Shown: piece after piece, positions 7,668 through 16,498 of the stretch
Numbering within the stretch: position 1 is the first letter of the stretch
How the letters are laid out: each line of letters begins with the position of its first letter
NCBI GenBank assembly: GCA_018269055.1
Contig: JAFDVI010000001.1
Coordinates: 144,001-201,770 of the forward strand
DNA from: Acidobacteriota bacterium
GTDB lineage: Bacteria; Acidobacteriota; Blastocatellia; RBC074
DNA: 57,770 bases
Reading direction: 5' to 3'
Notes under the pieces: model-generated
What the model was told of the DNA's origin: nothing
Database searches by the model: none
Seen by the model: the letters and a program-made list of their open reading frames with translations, nothing else
Program-made: the position numbers and the translations under genes

Positions 7668-10600
7668 TTAGGGCGCGAAGTACCCCGACACATCCACCAC
7701 CAAGTTAGTGGTTTGCGAAGCATACATCTTGAAGGCTCCGTCAGTTCCCAGCCCTGTCGTGAAATATCGGTTGAAATTCCTCCCCGATTGGTAGTTCGAA
7801 GTCGCCGCCAAGGGTCTGCTGGCGGCATTGCTCGGCCAGAAGGTCAGAAAACCGTTCGCCGTAGGCTGGACGGTCGTCGCGTTGCCGACGATCGCTTGCG
7901 CCGCGTTGGGAATGGTGCAAACGTTGCGCGCCGCTTGCAGCGATTCCACGCCGCCAGTCAACGCAGCGCCGGGCAGGAAGCAAGCGCCCATCGCTCCGGG
8001 CCGTGTGTCCAGCAACCGCGCCGGCGTCAATGGCGTAAACAACAATCCCGCTCCGTTTCCATCCGTGGCGTCAGCACTGAAATACCCCAGCACATCAATC
8101 ACCAGATCGGTGGTCGCCACGCTGTATATTTTGAATTGCCCCGAAGCCGAAAGCCCCACCGTAAATGGCGAATTCAGCACCGTGCCCGAGCGATAATTTC
8201 CGCTGGCCGCCAGTGGGCGCGAAGCGGCATCTGCCGGATACAGCGTAATAAAGCCGTTGGTCGCCGGAAACACCGTCGTCGCATTGCCGACCAGCGCCTT
8301 TGCGGTTGCCGGAATCGTCACGCCGTCACACGTGGTAGTGCCTTGCTGAACGGTATCAACGCCACCGGCCAGCGGAGTTCCCGGCGTAAAGCAGCCGGGT
8401 TGCGCCGCGCGAGTTTCCAACAAGCGGATCGGTTTGGGCAGCGGATGGAAATACAAACCGCCTGCTCCCGGAGGAGCGTAATACCCGGTGATGTCTATCA
8501 CGACTTCCGCCGTGGTGGAGGCAAACACCTTGAACGCGCCGTCTCCCGTTCCCAGGCCCAGCGTGAAGACATTATTGATCACTTCGTTCGCGATGAAATT
8601 TGTGTTGGCGACGGTGGGTTGCGCCGCGCTGCTGGGATACAGCGTCAGAAAACCCGTCGCCGAAGGCAAGACGACGGTGACGTTTCCGGTAACGGCTTTG
8701 GCGGATGTGGGAATGCCGCAGGTGCCAGCAGCGGATTGCAGCAAGGTCGTTCCGCCCGCAATCGGTGCGCCCGGCGTTGTGCAGGCTGATGCGCCAGCGC
8801 GCGTATCCAGCAAGCGCACGGGGCTGCTGAGCGGATAAAACTGCAATCCATTGGAACCTGCCGCGCTGATGACGACCGTGTAAGCGCGTGTGCCCATGCA
8901 GCCGTTGGCGTCTGTCGCCTTGACAGTGAAGTTAAAGGCGCCGGTTGCGTTCGGCGTCCCGGTCAGCGCGCCGCTCGTGGCCAGCGTTACCCCGCCCGGC
9001 AAGCTGCCCGCGCTGACCATGAAGCTATAGCTGCCCGTGCCGCCAGTTGCTGTCATCGTTTGGTTGTAGGCTGTGCCAATCGTACCGTTGGGCAATGTCG
9101 TTGGATTGACGACAATTGTGCCGCAGGGCGGATTCACCTGCAGCGTGTAAGCTTGCGTGCCCTGACATCCGTTATTATCTGTCGCGCGCACGGTAAAGTT
9201 GAACGAGCCGAACGCCGTCGGCGTGCCGGAAAACAAGCCGCTGTTGCTCAAGGTCACGCCATTTGGCGGGTTGCCCGTGATGACAGCAAACGAATACGGC
9301 GACGATCCACCACTGCCTGTCAGCGACTGGTTATAAGGCGTACCCGCTGTGCCCGCTGGCAGCGTCCCCGGAGTGATGGTAATGGTTGGGCAACTCTCGC
9401 CGAAGATGTAAGCCGAACCTTGATCCGCGTTCCCGTTGACATCGTCGTAGAGAGAGCCAACCAACGCCTTGCCGCCACTCAGCGAGACCGCATACCCGAA
9501 CTGGTCGTTTGCCGCCCCATCGCTGGCGAACAGTTTCTGCTGCTGCGTCCACGTCGTTCCACTCCGGATGAAAATGTATGCCGAACCTTGAAGCCCGTTC
9601 TCGTTGATGCCGTCCTTCCAAGCCCCGATCAGCGCCGTGTCGCCATCGAGCGCCACCCCTACGCCGAAGTTATCGCCCACAAAACCGTCGCTGGCGGTCA
9701 ATTTCTGTTGCTGCGTCCAGGTGGTTCCACTGCGCACATACACATAGGCCGAGCCTTGGTCAGCATTCCCGTTGACATCGTCAATAAAAGCGCCAATCAA
9801 GGCCGAATCGCCGCTCACCGCGACCGAAATGCCGAAATTATCGTTGGCGGCGCCGTCTCCGGCGGTCAATTTCTGCTGCTCCGCCCAGATCGTTCCGTTG
9901 CGCACATACACATAGGCCGAACCTTGATCCACATTCGCGCCAGTGTCATCTCCGGCCGCGCCAATCACTGCGGTGTTACCGTCCAGCGCCACCGAAATGC
10001 CAAAGTAATCATCGGCGTCAGCATCAGCGGCGGTCAGCTTTTGCTGTTGCGTCCAGGTCGTGCCGCTACGCACGAAGGCGTAGGCCGCGCCCCTGATCCC
10101 ATTCTTGCCGTAAGCCCCCACCAAAGCCGTGTCGCCCTTCAGGGCTACCGTATAACCGAAGAAGTCATGCCCCGCGCCGTCGCTTGCCAGCAGCTTTTGC
10201 TGTTGCGTCCAGGTTGTTCCGCTGCGCACGAAGACATAAGCCGAGCCTTGATCCGTATTCGCGCCAGTGTCGTCCCCGGAAGCGCCGATTACTGCCGTAT
10301 CGCCGTCCACCGCCACCGCGCTGCTGAAATAATCGCTTGCTTCGCCATCGCTCGCGAACAGTTGTTGTTGCAGCGTCCAGGTCGAACCGCTGCGCACGAA
10401 GACATACGCCACGCCGCGATCCAGGATTCCGGCTCGGTCGGCCAGATAGTTCGCCACCACCGCCGTGTTGCCGCTCAGTGCTAGCGCGCGTCCGAAATTT
10501 TCGCCCGCCACGCCGTCACTGGCCACCAGCATCGCCTGTTGCGGGTAGATGCTGCTGATGGAAAATTGATAAGCTGCGCCTTGATTTAGGTTTCCGTTGA

Positions 10601-12536
10601 TCATGGATCTCGCCCCGATTAATGCGGTATTGCCGCCGAGCGCCACAGAAATACCAAAAAGAGCTTGCTGCCCATCACTAGCGGTCAGCTTTTGCTGCTG
10701 CGTCCACATTGCTCCAGACCGCGTGAAGACGTAGGCGGTGCCTTGCGGGTCCCCAGTATTGCCAACATCTCCAACAAGCGCCGTGTCACCGTCCAGCGCA
10801 AGCGATGAGCCGAAATTTGGTGAGGCACTGTTGGAGCTTAGTTGCTGTTGCTGCACCCAAGTGGTCCCGATGCGCACAAAAACATAGACCCTTCCTTGTT
10901 GATACGTCCTCCCGATCAGCGCTGTGTCGCCGCTGGCTACTATTAATTGGCCAAAAAACTGCCGCGCCGCGCCGTCACTAGCCGTAAATTTCTGCTGTTG
11001 TGTCCAGATTGTGCCCGTATACTCGAAGGAGTAAACCGCCCCCTGTTGTAAATTCCCGTTGATTTTAGCCCCAGAAGCTCCTGCTAAAATCGTGTTGCCG
11101 CTTATCGCTACTGAAGAGCCGAAACCGTCATCCTCTGCACCATCATCAGACAGCAGTTTCTGCTGTCTGATCCAAGTCGTCCCGTTTCGCACGAATACTT
11201 GAACCGATCCTTGATTGACGTTTCCGCCGATATCGTCCGCGGCCGCGCCGATCACTGCCGTGTCGCCGCTTAGCGCTACCGTCTCGCCAAATTGATCACC
11301 GGCCGCACCATCAACATCAATTAACTTTTGTTGTTGCGTCCAGGTCGTTCCACTGCGCACAAAGACATAGGCCGAGCCTTGATCTATGTTCCCGTTGATG
11401 TCATCACTTGAAGCACCAATAAGCACGGTATCGCCGCTTAATGCCAGTTGGCGTCCGAAATAATCATTCGCCGCTCCGTCACTGGCTATCAGTTTCTGCT
11501 GTTGCGTCCAGTTCGTACCGGTACGGACAAAGACGTAGGCCGCGCCTTGACCCTCTTTGCCGTCAATATCATTAGCAAACGCTCCAATCACAGCAGTGTT
11601 GCCGTCCAACGCCATCGAATCCCCAAAATAATCAAAAGACGTACCGTCGCTAGCGGTCAGTTTATTGAACTGCGTGAAGATCGGATCAATCACCACCGGA
11701 TAGACTGCGCCAGCGTCGTCCGTTTCAATCACTACTTCGTTGTCCGAAGCCGTCATTCGCGCTTCCAACTCGCGTCCCAGTGCATCGCGCACCACCAGAC
11801 CACCGTAATTCAGCACCTGCACGTCGTGACGATTGAGCAGCGCCACGGATTGGCCGTCGCTACTCATCTTGGCTCGCAAATCGCCGCTCAATGCCAGACG
11901 CAACCGCAGCTTTTCCCCCGCAATGTTCCCCGCCAACGATGGCGGTGCATTCAGTGTGAAGCCCTGCTCCAGCCCCTTCGCCTCGTTGACATACCATTCG
12001 GTGATTTTGGCGGAAGTGTCCGCCATCGCTGTACGCTGGAATTCAATCCGTGATCCATTAGCGTTGACCTTGCCCTCGCTGACGGGCGAGAGTCGGTCGC
12101 CGTACCCGTACTCCGTTAGCCTCATTGCGACCTGCCAATCGTGCGAGGCGCCAGCTTGTTGGGCAGCCTTGTCGTATTGCGCAATGCTCACCTCGCCGGA
12201 GGTGAAGTCTGCTTTGAGTCGCTGCTCCGCGTTTACCACCCGCCACGCGCTGCCCGTAAAAATCCCTGGCCGTTTGATTTCGTGAACTTGATACCGTGTC
12301 GCCGCCATTGCTGCCGCCAACGAATCGTAACTGCCTTCTTGCCTTAAATGCGCGACGGCTTCTTCGCCGCGCAGCGTGACGGGCGGTGCGGCGGCTTTGG
12401 CGTCACTTGATGCTCTCCCGCGCAAAGCGTACACAGTGACCAAGGCCAGCACGCAGCACAACATGAACCAACAGTTGCGAGCGTATCGTCGAGTGAATAC
12501 ACGGGGTCGGCGTAATGACAAGGATAGTTGTTTCAC
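7668..12536 (-). CDS. Large secreted FG-GAP repeat protein with Ig-like and LLDTR domains
   Basis: A 1622-residue protein with an N-terminal signal/membrane segment (NCWFMLCCVLALVTVYAL). After a region of about 270 residues come 14 FG-GAP-type repeats of about 56 residues, each starting FGxxVALxGDTAxIGA and ending near WTQQQKLxASDG; these predict a beta-propeller-like fold. Two putative Ig domains follow (GTAGTPYNQ and GTIGTAYNQ starts), then three repeats of about 120-130 residues opening with R-LLDTR (or RLLETR) and closing with VVIDITGYYAP-like ends. Known relatives of the parts are surface or secreted proteins; no catalytic motif is seen. The start is GTG 12536, with GGAGG seven bases upstream, and overlaps the stop of the upstream 89-aa gene as GTGA, so translation is probably coupled. 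Confidence 0.9.
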   Translation of the reverse strand: MKQLSLSLRRPRVFTRRYARNCWFMLCCVLALVTVYALRGRASSDAKAAAPPVTLRGEEAVAHLRQEGSYDSLAAAMAATRYQVHEIKRPGIFTGSAWRVVNAEQRLKADFTSGEVSIAQYDKAAQQAGASHDWQVAMRLTEYGYGDRLSPVSEGKVNANGSRIEFQRTAMADTSAKITEWYVNEAKGLEQGFTLNAPPSLAGNIAGEKLRLRLALSGDLRAKMSSDGQSVALLNRHDVQVLNYGGLVVRDALGRELEARMTASDNEVVIETDDAGAVYPVVIDPIFTQFNKLTASDGTSFDYFGDSMALDGNTAVIGAFANDIDGKEGQGAAYVFVRTGTNWTQQQKLIASDGAANDYFGRQLALSGDTVLIGASSDDINGNIDQGSAYVFVRSGTTWTQQQKLIDVDGAAGDQFGETVALSGDTAVIGAAADDIGGNVNQGSVQVFVRNGTTWIRQQKLLSDDGAEDDGFGSSVAISGNTILAGASGAKINGNLQQGAVYSFEYTGTIWTQQQKFTASDGAARQFFGQLIVASGDTALIGRTYQQGRVYVFVRIGTTWVQQQQLSSNSASPNFGSSLALDGDTALVGDVGNTGDPQGTAYVFTRSGAMWTQQQKLTASDGQQALFGISVALGGNTALIGARSMINGNLNQGAAYQFSISSIYPQQAMLVASDGVAGENFGRALALSGNTAVVANYLADRAGILDRGVAYVFVRSGSTWTLQQQLFASDGEASDYFSSAVAVDGDTAVIGASGDDTGANTDQGSAYVFVRSGTTWTQQQKLLASDGAGHDFFGYTVALKGDTALVGAYGKNGIRGAAYAFVRSGTTWTQQQKLTAADADADDYFGISVALDGNTAVIGAAGDDTGANVDQGSAYVYVRNGTIWAEQQKLTAGDGAANDNFGISVAVSGDSALIGAFIDDVNGNADQGSAYVYVRSGTTWTQQQKLTASDGFVGDNFGVGVALDGDTALIGAWKDGINENGLQGSAYIFIRSGTTWTQQQKLFASDGAANDQFGYAVSLSGGKALVGSLYDDVNGNADQGSAYIFGESCPTITITPGTLPAGTAGTPYNQSLTGSGGSSPYSFAVITGNPPNGVTLSNSGLFSGTPTAFGSFNFTVRATDNNGCQGTQAYTLQVNPPCGTIVVNPTTLPNGTIGTAYNQTMTATGGTGSYSFMVSAGSLPGGVTLATSGALTGTPNATGAFNFTVKATDANGCMGTRAYTVVISAAGSNGLQFYPLSSPVRLLDTRAGASACTTPGAPIAGGTTLLQSAAGTCGIPTSAKAVTGNVTVVLPSATGFLTLYPSSAAQPTVANTNFIANEVINNVFTLGLGTGDGAFKVFASTTAEVVIDITGYYAPPGAGGLYFHPLPKPIRLLETRAAQPGCFTPGTPLAGGVDTVQQGTTTCDGVTIPATAKALVGNATTVFPATNGFITLYPADAASRPLAASGNYRSGTVLNSPFTVGLSASGQFKIYSVATTDLVIDVLGYFSADATDGNGAGLLFTPLTPARLLDTRPGAMGACFLPGAALTGGVESLQAARNVCTIPNAAQAIVGNATTVQPTANGFLTFWPSNAASRPLAATSNYQSGRNFNRYFTTGLGTDGAFKMYASQTTNLVVDVSGYFAP

Positions 12537-12802
12537 GATTCCTCCACGAATTTCAGCAACGAATTCAAACAGATCAAGAAAGTAGGGTTAGCTGGGGGAA
12601 TGGTGTGCAGGTGGCCCGTCGCCAACCATAATTGGAGTTGGCTCAGCGGAACATTACGCCAAGCGGCGGCGTGTGTCGGGTCGAGCCAGATCGTGGTAGC
12701 GGCACAAGCCGTGCACCAACCCAATGCATTGCGTGGCGTGCCGCTCGTCACTACAATTTGCCGGGTCTCCCACAAAATTTGTGTTCGTCGAATAATGCGC
12801 AT
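12533..12802 (-). CDS. Small CxxC protein coupled to the FG-GAP gene (hypothetical)
   Basis: An 89-residue ORF starting at ATG 12802 with a very strong ribosome site (AAGGAGGAG, six bases upstream). It has a WCTACAATTIW CxxC turn, then a helix-rich stretch (THAAAWRNVPLSQLQLWLATG), the phrase GHLHTIPP and a C-terminal FLICLNSLLKF. That order, a CxxC knuckle followed by a helix-turn-helix-like segment and a short strand, resembles small excisionase- or MerR-like DNA-binding proteins, but this is inference and I do not recognise a named family. Its TGA overlaps the GTG of the FG-GAP gene, and its last codons contain that gene's Shine-Dalgarno. It faces the winged-helix/TPR gene. Confidence 0.72.
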   Translation of the reverse strand: MRIIRRTQILWETRQIVVTSGTPRNALGWCTACAATTIWLDPTHAAAWRNVPLSQLQLWLATGHLHTIPPANPTFLICLNSLLKFVEES

Positions 12803-12862
12803 CGTGGCCTCCTCCTTGACCGTAAATGGAGCGGTGTCGCAGTGTCTTGCGGATTCCTTGAA

Positions 12863-12885
12863 GAAAACTTTCGGAAAACTTTCGG
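12863..12885. promoter_or_regulatory. Tandem 11-bp direct repeat before the winged-helix gene
   Basis: Two exact copies of GAAAACTTTCG (12863-12873 and 12874-12884) followed by GAAC, ending about eight bases before ATG 12893. An 11-bp period matches one DNA turn, the spacing favoured by OmpR-type winged-helix dimers, so this may be an operator for the adjacent regulator. Function is inference. Confidence 0.35.
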
Positions 12886-12892
12886 AACAGTG

Positions 12893-14836
12893 ATGTCCAA
12901 GCCAGAAAAGCAGTTATATGAATTTGGCCCATACGTACTCGACCCGGCAGAGCGACAGTTGCGGGAGGGGTATGTGCCCGTCGCGCTGGAACCGAAGACT
13001 TTCGATGTGTTGCTGGCGCTGGTTGAACGCCACGGAGAATTGGTCGGGAAAGAGGAACTCATGCGGCGGGTCTGGCCTGACACTTTTGTGGAAGAGATGA
13101 ATCTGGCGCGTCACATCTCTGCCTTACGCAAAGTGCTGGATCAGGAGGTTGCCGGACCGTCGTATATCCAAACCGTGCCAAAACATGGATACCGTTTTAC
13201 CGCCTCGGTTCGCGTCAGCGACTGCACCTTGCAGGAAATAGTATTTGATCAAACTACGACCAGCGTGCTTTATGAAGAAGAAATCGTTTTGCCGGAAGCC
13301 CGCTCCGCTTCACCTGTCCTTCCGAGTAAACCGAAAGTGATGTTTGGCCGGCTGACGGCTGGCAAAATCGCCTTGGGCGTGTTGGCGTTGACACTGTGTG
13401 TGGGATTCATAGGGCTATGGCTGGCGCGAAAACCCAATCAAGAAAGTGGGAGGCCTCCGATCCGATCTATTGCCGTGCTTCCTTTCAAACCCCTGGACGC
13501 CGCCAGCAGCGAACCTCATTTGGAAATCGGCGTTGCCGATACCCTTATCACCCGACTGAGCAATCTGGGCGAACTGACCGTACGCCCCACCAGCGCCATT
13601 CGTAACTACGCAGAGCGCGACGTGGATGCGCTCATCGCCGGGCGCGAACTCCGCGTGGATTCGGTGCTCGAAGGCAGTTTGCAGCGCCGCGACGACCGCC
13701 TGCGGGTGACCGTACGGTTGTTGCGCGTCAGCGATGGCCAGTCGCTTTGGGCGTACCAGTGCGACACTGCCTGCACGGACATCTTTCAAACGCAGGACAC
13801 GGTGTCGCTCCGCGTGGCCGAAGCCCTACGCTCTCACCTGTCGGCGGCTGAGCAACAAACATTGACCAAACGAGGAACAAACGACGTCGAGGCGTACCAG
13901 ATTTACCTGAAAGGGCTGTATTTCTTCAATAGGCGCAACGCGGAAGGCTACGGCAAAGCCATTGAATATTATCAACAAGCCATCGCCCGCGACCCGGGTT
14001 ACGCGCTAGCGTACAACGGCCTGGCGGTGGCGCAAAGATGGCTGCTCGAAGCGAGCGGTGACCGGACCGGAGACCTGACGGGTTACAAAGCCACGTTGCA
14101 GAAAGCCGCAGCCCTCGACCCGACGTTGCCCGAAGTGCACGCGACGCTGGGGCTGCTGGCGCAAAACGACGACTGGGACTGGGCGGCGGCGGAACGCGAG
14201 TATCAGGAGGCGATTCGGCTCAACCCGAATTTCGCCCGTGCGCATCACTGGTACGGCGAATACCTGTTCCTGATGGGAAGGCACGAGGCGGGCCTGCGGG
14301 AACTTCGGCGCGCGCAGGAAATAGACCCGCTCTCGCTTATCATCCATTCCGACATTGCCAAGTGTTATTACTTCGCGGGAAAGTACGAGCAAGCCATCGC
14401 GCAGGCACGTCACACGCTGGAACTCGACCCCAATTTCATCGAGCCTCACTACTGGCTCACTTTCGCTTATTACGGGCAAGGGCGCTGGGACGAGGCCTTG
14501 ACCGCAGCGAGGAAGGTACAGGCTCTGGATCAGCGGCTTTACGCCACCGCGCAAATCGGCACGGTACTGGCCGCGCAAGGAAAACGTAACGAAGCCTTCC
14601 GCTTGCTGGCTGAACTACAGCAGGCTGGACGTGAGCGGCAGGTGGCGACGGAATTTTTTGCCTGGATTCATCAGGCCTTGGGAGAGAAAGAACAAGCGCT
14701 GCATTGGCTCGATCAAGCCTACCAGGCGCACGAGGTGAGCATGCTGGGATTGCGTTCGCCCCTTTGGGAGAGCCTACGCACTCATCCCCGCTTTCAAGCG
14801 CTGTATCAGCGCATGCATTTCCCTGAGCCTCTCTAA
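12893..14836 (+). CDS. Membrane winged-helix regulator with TPR domain (CadC/OmpR-like)
   Basis: A 647-residue protein. Residues about 8-105 form an OmpR/CadC-type winged helix (YEFGPYVLDP, LEPKTFDVLLALVERHGELV, IQTVPKHGYRF). One membrane segment follows at about 150-171 (KIALGVLALTLCVGFIGLWLA). Then a region beginning RSIAVLPFKPL, common in this class, and several TPR units up to the C terminus (for example AIEYYQQAIARDPGYALAYNGLAVAQ). Such proteins bind DNA from the membrane and sense through the outer or TPR part. ATG 12893 is chosen because the winged helix begins directly after it; the longer frame upstream overlaps the divergent promoter. It faces the CxxC/FG-GAP operon over a 90-base gap and converges on the aldehyde dehydrogenase gene with only four bases between stops. 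Confidence 0.92.
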   Translation: MSKPEKQLYEFGPYVLDPAERQLREGYVPVALEPKTFDVLLALVERHGELVGKEELMRRVWPDTFVEEMNLARHISALRKVLDQEVAGPSYIQTVPKHGYRFTASVRVSDCTLQEIVFDQTTTSVLYEEEIVLPEARSASPVLPSKPKVMFGRLTAGKIALGVLALTLCVGFIGLWLARKPNQESGRPPIRSIAVLPFKPLDAASSEPHLEIGVADTLITRLSNLGELTVRPTSAIRNYAERDVDALIAGRELRVDSVLEGSLQRRDDRLRVTVRLLRVSDGQSLWAYQCDTACTDIFQTQDTVSLRVAEALRSHLSAAEQQTLTKRGTNDVEAYQIYLKGLYFFNRRNAEGYGKAIEYYQQAIARDPGYALAYNGLAVAQRWLLEASGDRTGDLTGYKATLQKAAALDPTLPEVHATLGLLAQNDDWDWAAAEREYQEAIRLNPNFARAHHWYGEYLFLMGRHEAGLRELRRAQEIDPLSLIIHSDIAKCYYFAGKYEQAIAQARHTLELDPNFIEPHYWLTFAYYGQGRWDEALTAARKVQALDQRLYATAQIGTVLAAQGKRNEAFRLLAELQQAGRERQVATEFFAWIHQALGEKEQALHWLDQAYQAHEVSMLGLRSPLWESLRTHPRFQALYQRMHFPEPL

Positions 14837-14840
14837 CCTT

Positions 14841-16430
14841 TCAGCAACTTTCCTTCGTAAATTGATTCTCCACCAATCGCCAGATGCCGCGCTCATTTTC
14901 GTTTTGCAGTTCCACAGGCAACGCCGCTTGCGGAAAATTCTGATAACTGACCGGACGTGTAAAGCGGCTGATGGCAGCAGTCCCGACGGAAGTCGAGCGC
15001 GAATCCGTGGTCGCCGGATACGGCCCGCCATGTTGCATCGAAGCGCAGACTTCGACACCGGTCGGAAAGCCATTGAAAATCAATCGGCCTACTTTGTTTT
15101 CCAGAATCGAAACCAATCCGGCGAATTCCGCCAAATCATCTTCGGTGCCGTGAATCGTTGCCGTCAAATGGCCTTCCAACTTACCGGCGACGGTTTCCAA
15201 TTCTTCTTTTGAACTGCAACCAACAACCACCGTGGAAGGGCCAAAGACTTCTTCGCCCAGCGCATGGTGTTGCAAAAAGTTCGCGGCGTCCGTGGCCAGC
15301 ATTGCCGCGCGTGCTTCCGTGCGGCTGAGTTCCGTGGTGTGGTTGGATTGAATTTTTTTGACGCCTTCGATTTCCCCAAGCTCCTTCACACCTTGTTCGT
15401 ACGCCGTCAGGATTCCTGGATAGAGCATGGTTCCGCTCGGCACATCCATGATCAGCGCGCCCAGCTTTTCCGTGAACCGCGAAAAGTCCTCGCCGCTCAA
15501 CCCAATTGTCAACCCTGGATTGGTGCAAAACTGACCAACACCCAGCGTCACGGAGTTTTTCATCGCTTCAGCCAGTGCCTCGCCGCGTTCGCGCAAAGCT
15601 CCCGGCAAAAAGAATACCGGATTTGTGCTGCCCATCTCGGCATACACCGGAATTGGATCAGGCCGCGAAGCCGCCACGTCAAACAAGGCTCGTCCGCCGC
15701 GCAAACTGCCTGTAAAGCCAACGGCGCGGGTGAGCGGATGTTTGACCAGCGCCGTGCCGACCTCATGCCCTCGGTCGTGCAACATCGAAAATACCCCGGC
15801 GGGCATTTTCGTTTTTTCGATCGCGGCAGCAATCGCGCGCGCCACCAGTTCCGAAGTTCCGGGATGCGCCGGATGCGCTTTGACAACAACCGGACACCCG
15901 GCGGCCAGCGCCGAAGCCGTGTCGCCTCCGGCCACGGAAAACGCCAACGGAAAATTGCTCGCGCCAAACACCACCACGGGGCCAATCGGAATCAGCATTC
16001 GGCGGATGTCCGGTTTGGGCAGCGGCTGGCGATCCGGCTGCGCCAAATCAATGCGCGCTTCCACCCACGAACCTTCGCGAATCAGCGCGGCGAACATCTT
16101 CAATTGGTTCATGGTTCGCCCCCGTTCGCCGGTCAATCGTTCTTTTGGCAACGCGGTTTCGATGTTCGCGCGTTCGATCAGCGCATCGCCCAGCGCCAGA
16201 ATTTCATCGGCAATGGCGTCCAGAAATTCCGCGCGCCGTTCGGCGGGCAATTGTCTGTAAACGGGAAACGCGTTGTCCGCCGCTCCCAACGCCTGTTTCA
16301 CCAGATCCGTCGTCGCTTCTTCAAACTGTGGTTCGATGTAATTGCCTTCCGCCGGAGCGTAAGCCGGGAATTTTTCGCCGTCAGCGTCAACGGCTTTGCC
16401 TGCGATGATGTTTTTTCCGTGTAGTTCCAT
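14841..16430 (-). CDS. 2,5-dioxovalerate (alpha-ketoglutaric semialdehyde) dehydrogenase
   Basis: A 529-residue aldehyde dehydrogenase. Landmarks: FGASNFPLAF with the catalytic Asn (about 159), KAHPAHPGTSE with the cofactor Lys (184), FTGSLRGGRAL, AEMGSTNPVF with the general base Glu (265) and GQFCTNPG with the nucleophile Cys (302). The HPAHPGTS and MGSTNP signatures are those of the KGSADH branch, which oxidises 2,5-dioxopentanoate to 2-oxoglutarate at the end of oxidative pentose, hexarate or hydroxyproline breakdown. The FAH-family gene immediately upstream supports a pentonate route. A paired inverted repeat lies between the two genes. The exact substrate is inferred from subfamily motifs. 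Confidence 0.88.
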   Translation of the reverse strand: MELHGKNIIAGKAVDADGEKFPAYAPAEGNYIEPQFEEATTDLVKQALGAADNAFPVYRQLPAERRAEFLDAIADEILALGDALIERANIETALPKERLTGERGRTMNQLKMFAALIREGSWVEARIDLAQPDRQPLPKPDIRRMLIPIGPVVVFGASNFPLAFSVAGGDTASALAAGCPVVVKAHPAHPGTSELVARAIAAAIEKTKMPAGVFSMLHDRGHEVGTALVKHPLTRAVGFTGSLRGGRALFDVAASRPDPIPVYAEMGSTNPVFFLPGALRERGEALAEAMKNSVTLGVGQFCTNPGLTIGLSGEDFSRFTEKLGALIMDVPSGTMLYPGILTAYEQGVKELGEIEGVKKIQSNHTTELSRTEARAAMLATDAANFLQHHALGEEVFGPSTVVVGCSSKEELETVAGKLEGHLTATIHGTEDDLAEFAGLVSILENKVGRLIFNGFPTGVEVCASMQHGGPYPATTDSRSTSVGTAAISRFTRPVSYQNFPQAALPVELQNENERGIWRLVENQFTKESC

Positions 16431-16436
16431 TTGTTT

Positions 16437-16498
16437 GTAGTCCCGCCTTTAGGCGGAAGATTCATTCGCCAAAACATTCCGCCTAAAGGCGGTACTAC
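16437..16498. repeat. Paired REP-like element, type B
   Basis: Two 21-base arms, 16437-16457 and 16478-16498, are complementary at 20 of 21 positions around a 20-base spacer. Each arm contains the palindrome CCGCCT-TT-AGGCGG. The outer edge reads GTAG, and on the minus strand this edge supplies the TAG stop codon of the FAH-family gene (16495-16497). Seven bases separate the other edge from the dehydrogenase start. Confidence 0.8.

Noticed and set aside
9060..10484. 474-residue plus-strand frame with repeats
   Set aside because: Antisense copy of the FG-GAP repeats; periodicity reflects the minus-strand gene.
12528..12893. 121-residue plus-strand ORF in the divergent gap
   Set aside because: It is antisense to the 89-residue CxxC ORF, which has a strong ribosome site and a stop/start overlap with the next gene; the plus frame has neither.
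15264..16424. 386-residue plus-strand open frame
   Set aside because: Antisense to the aldehyde dehydrogenase with full catalytic motifs; composition rich in Arg, Gln and His typical of shadow frames.
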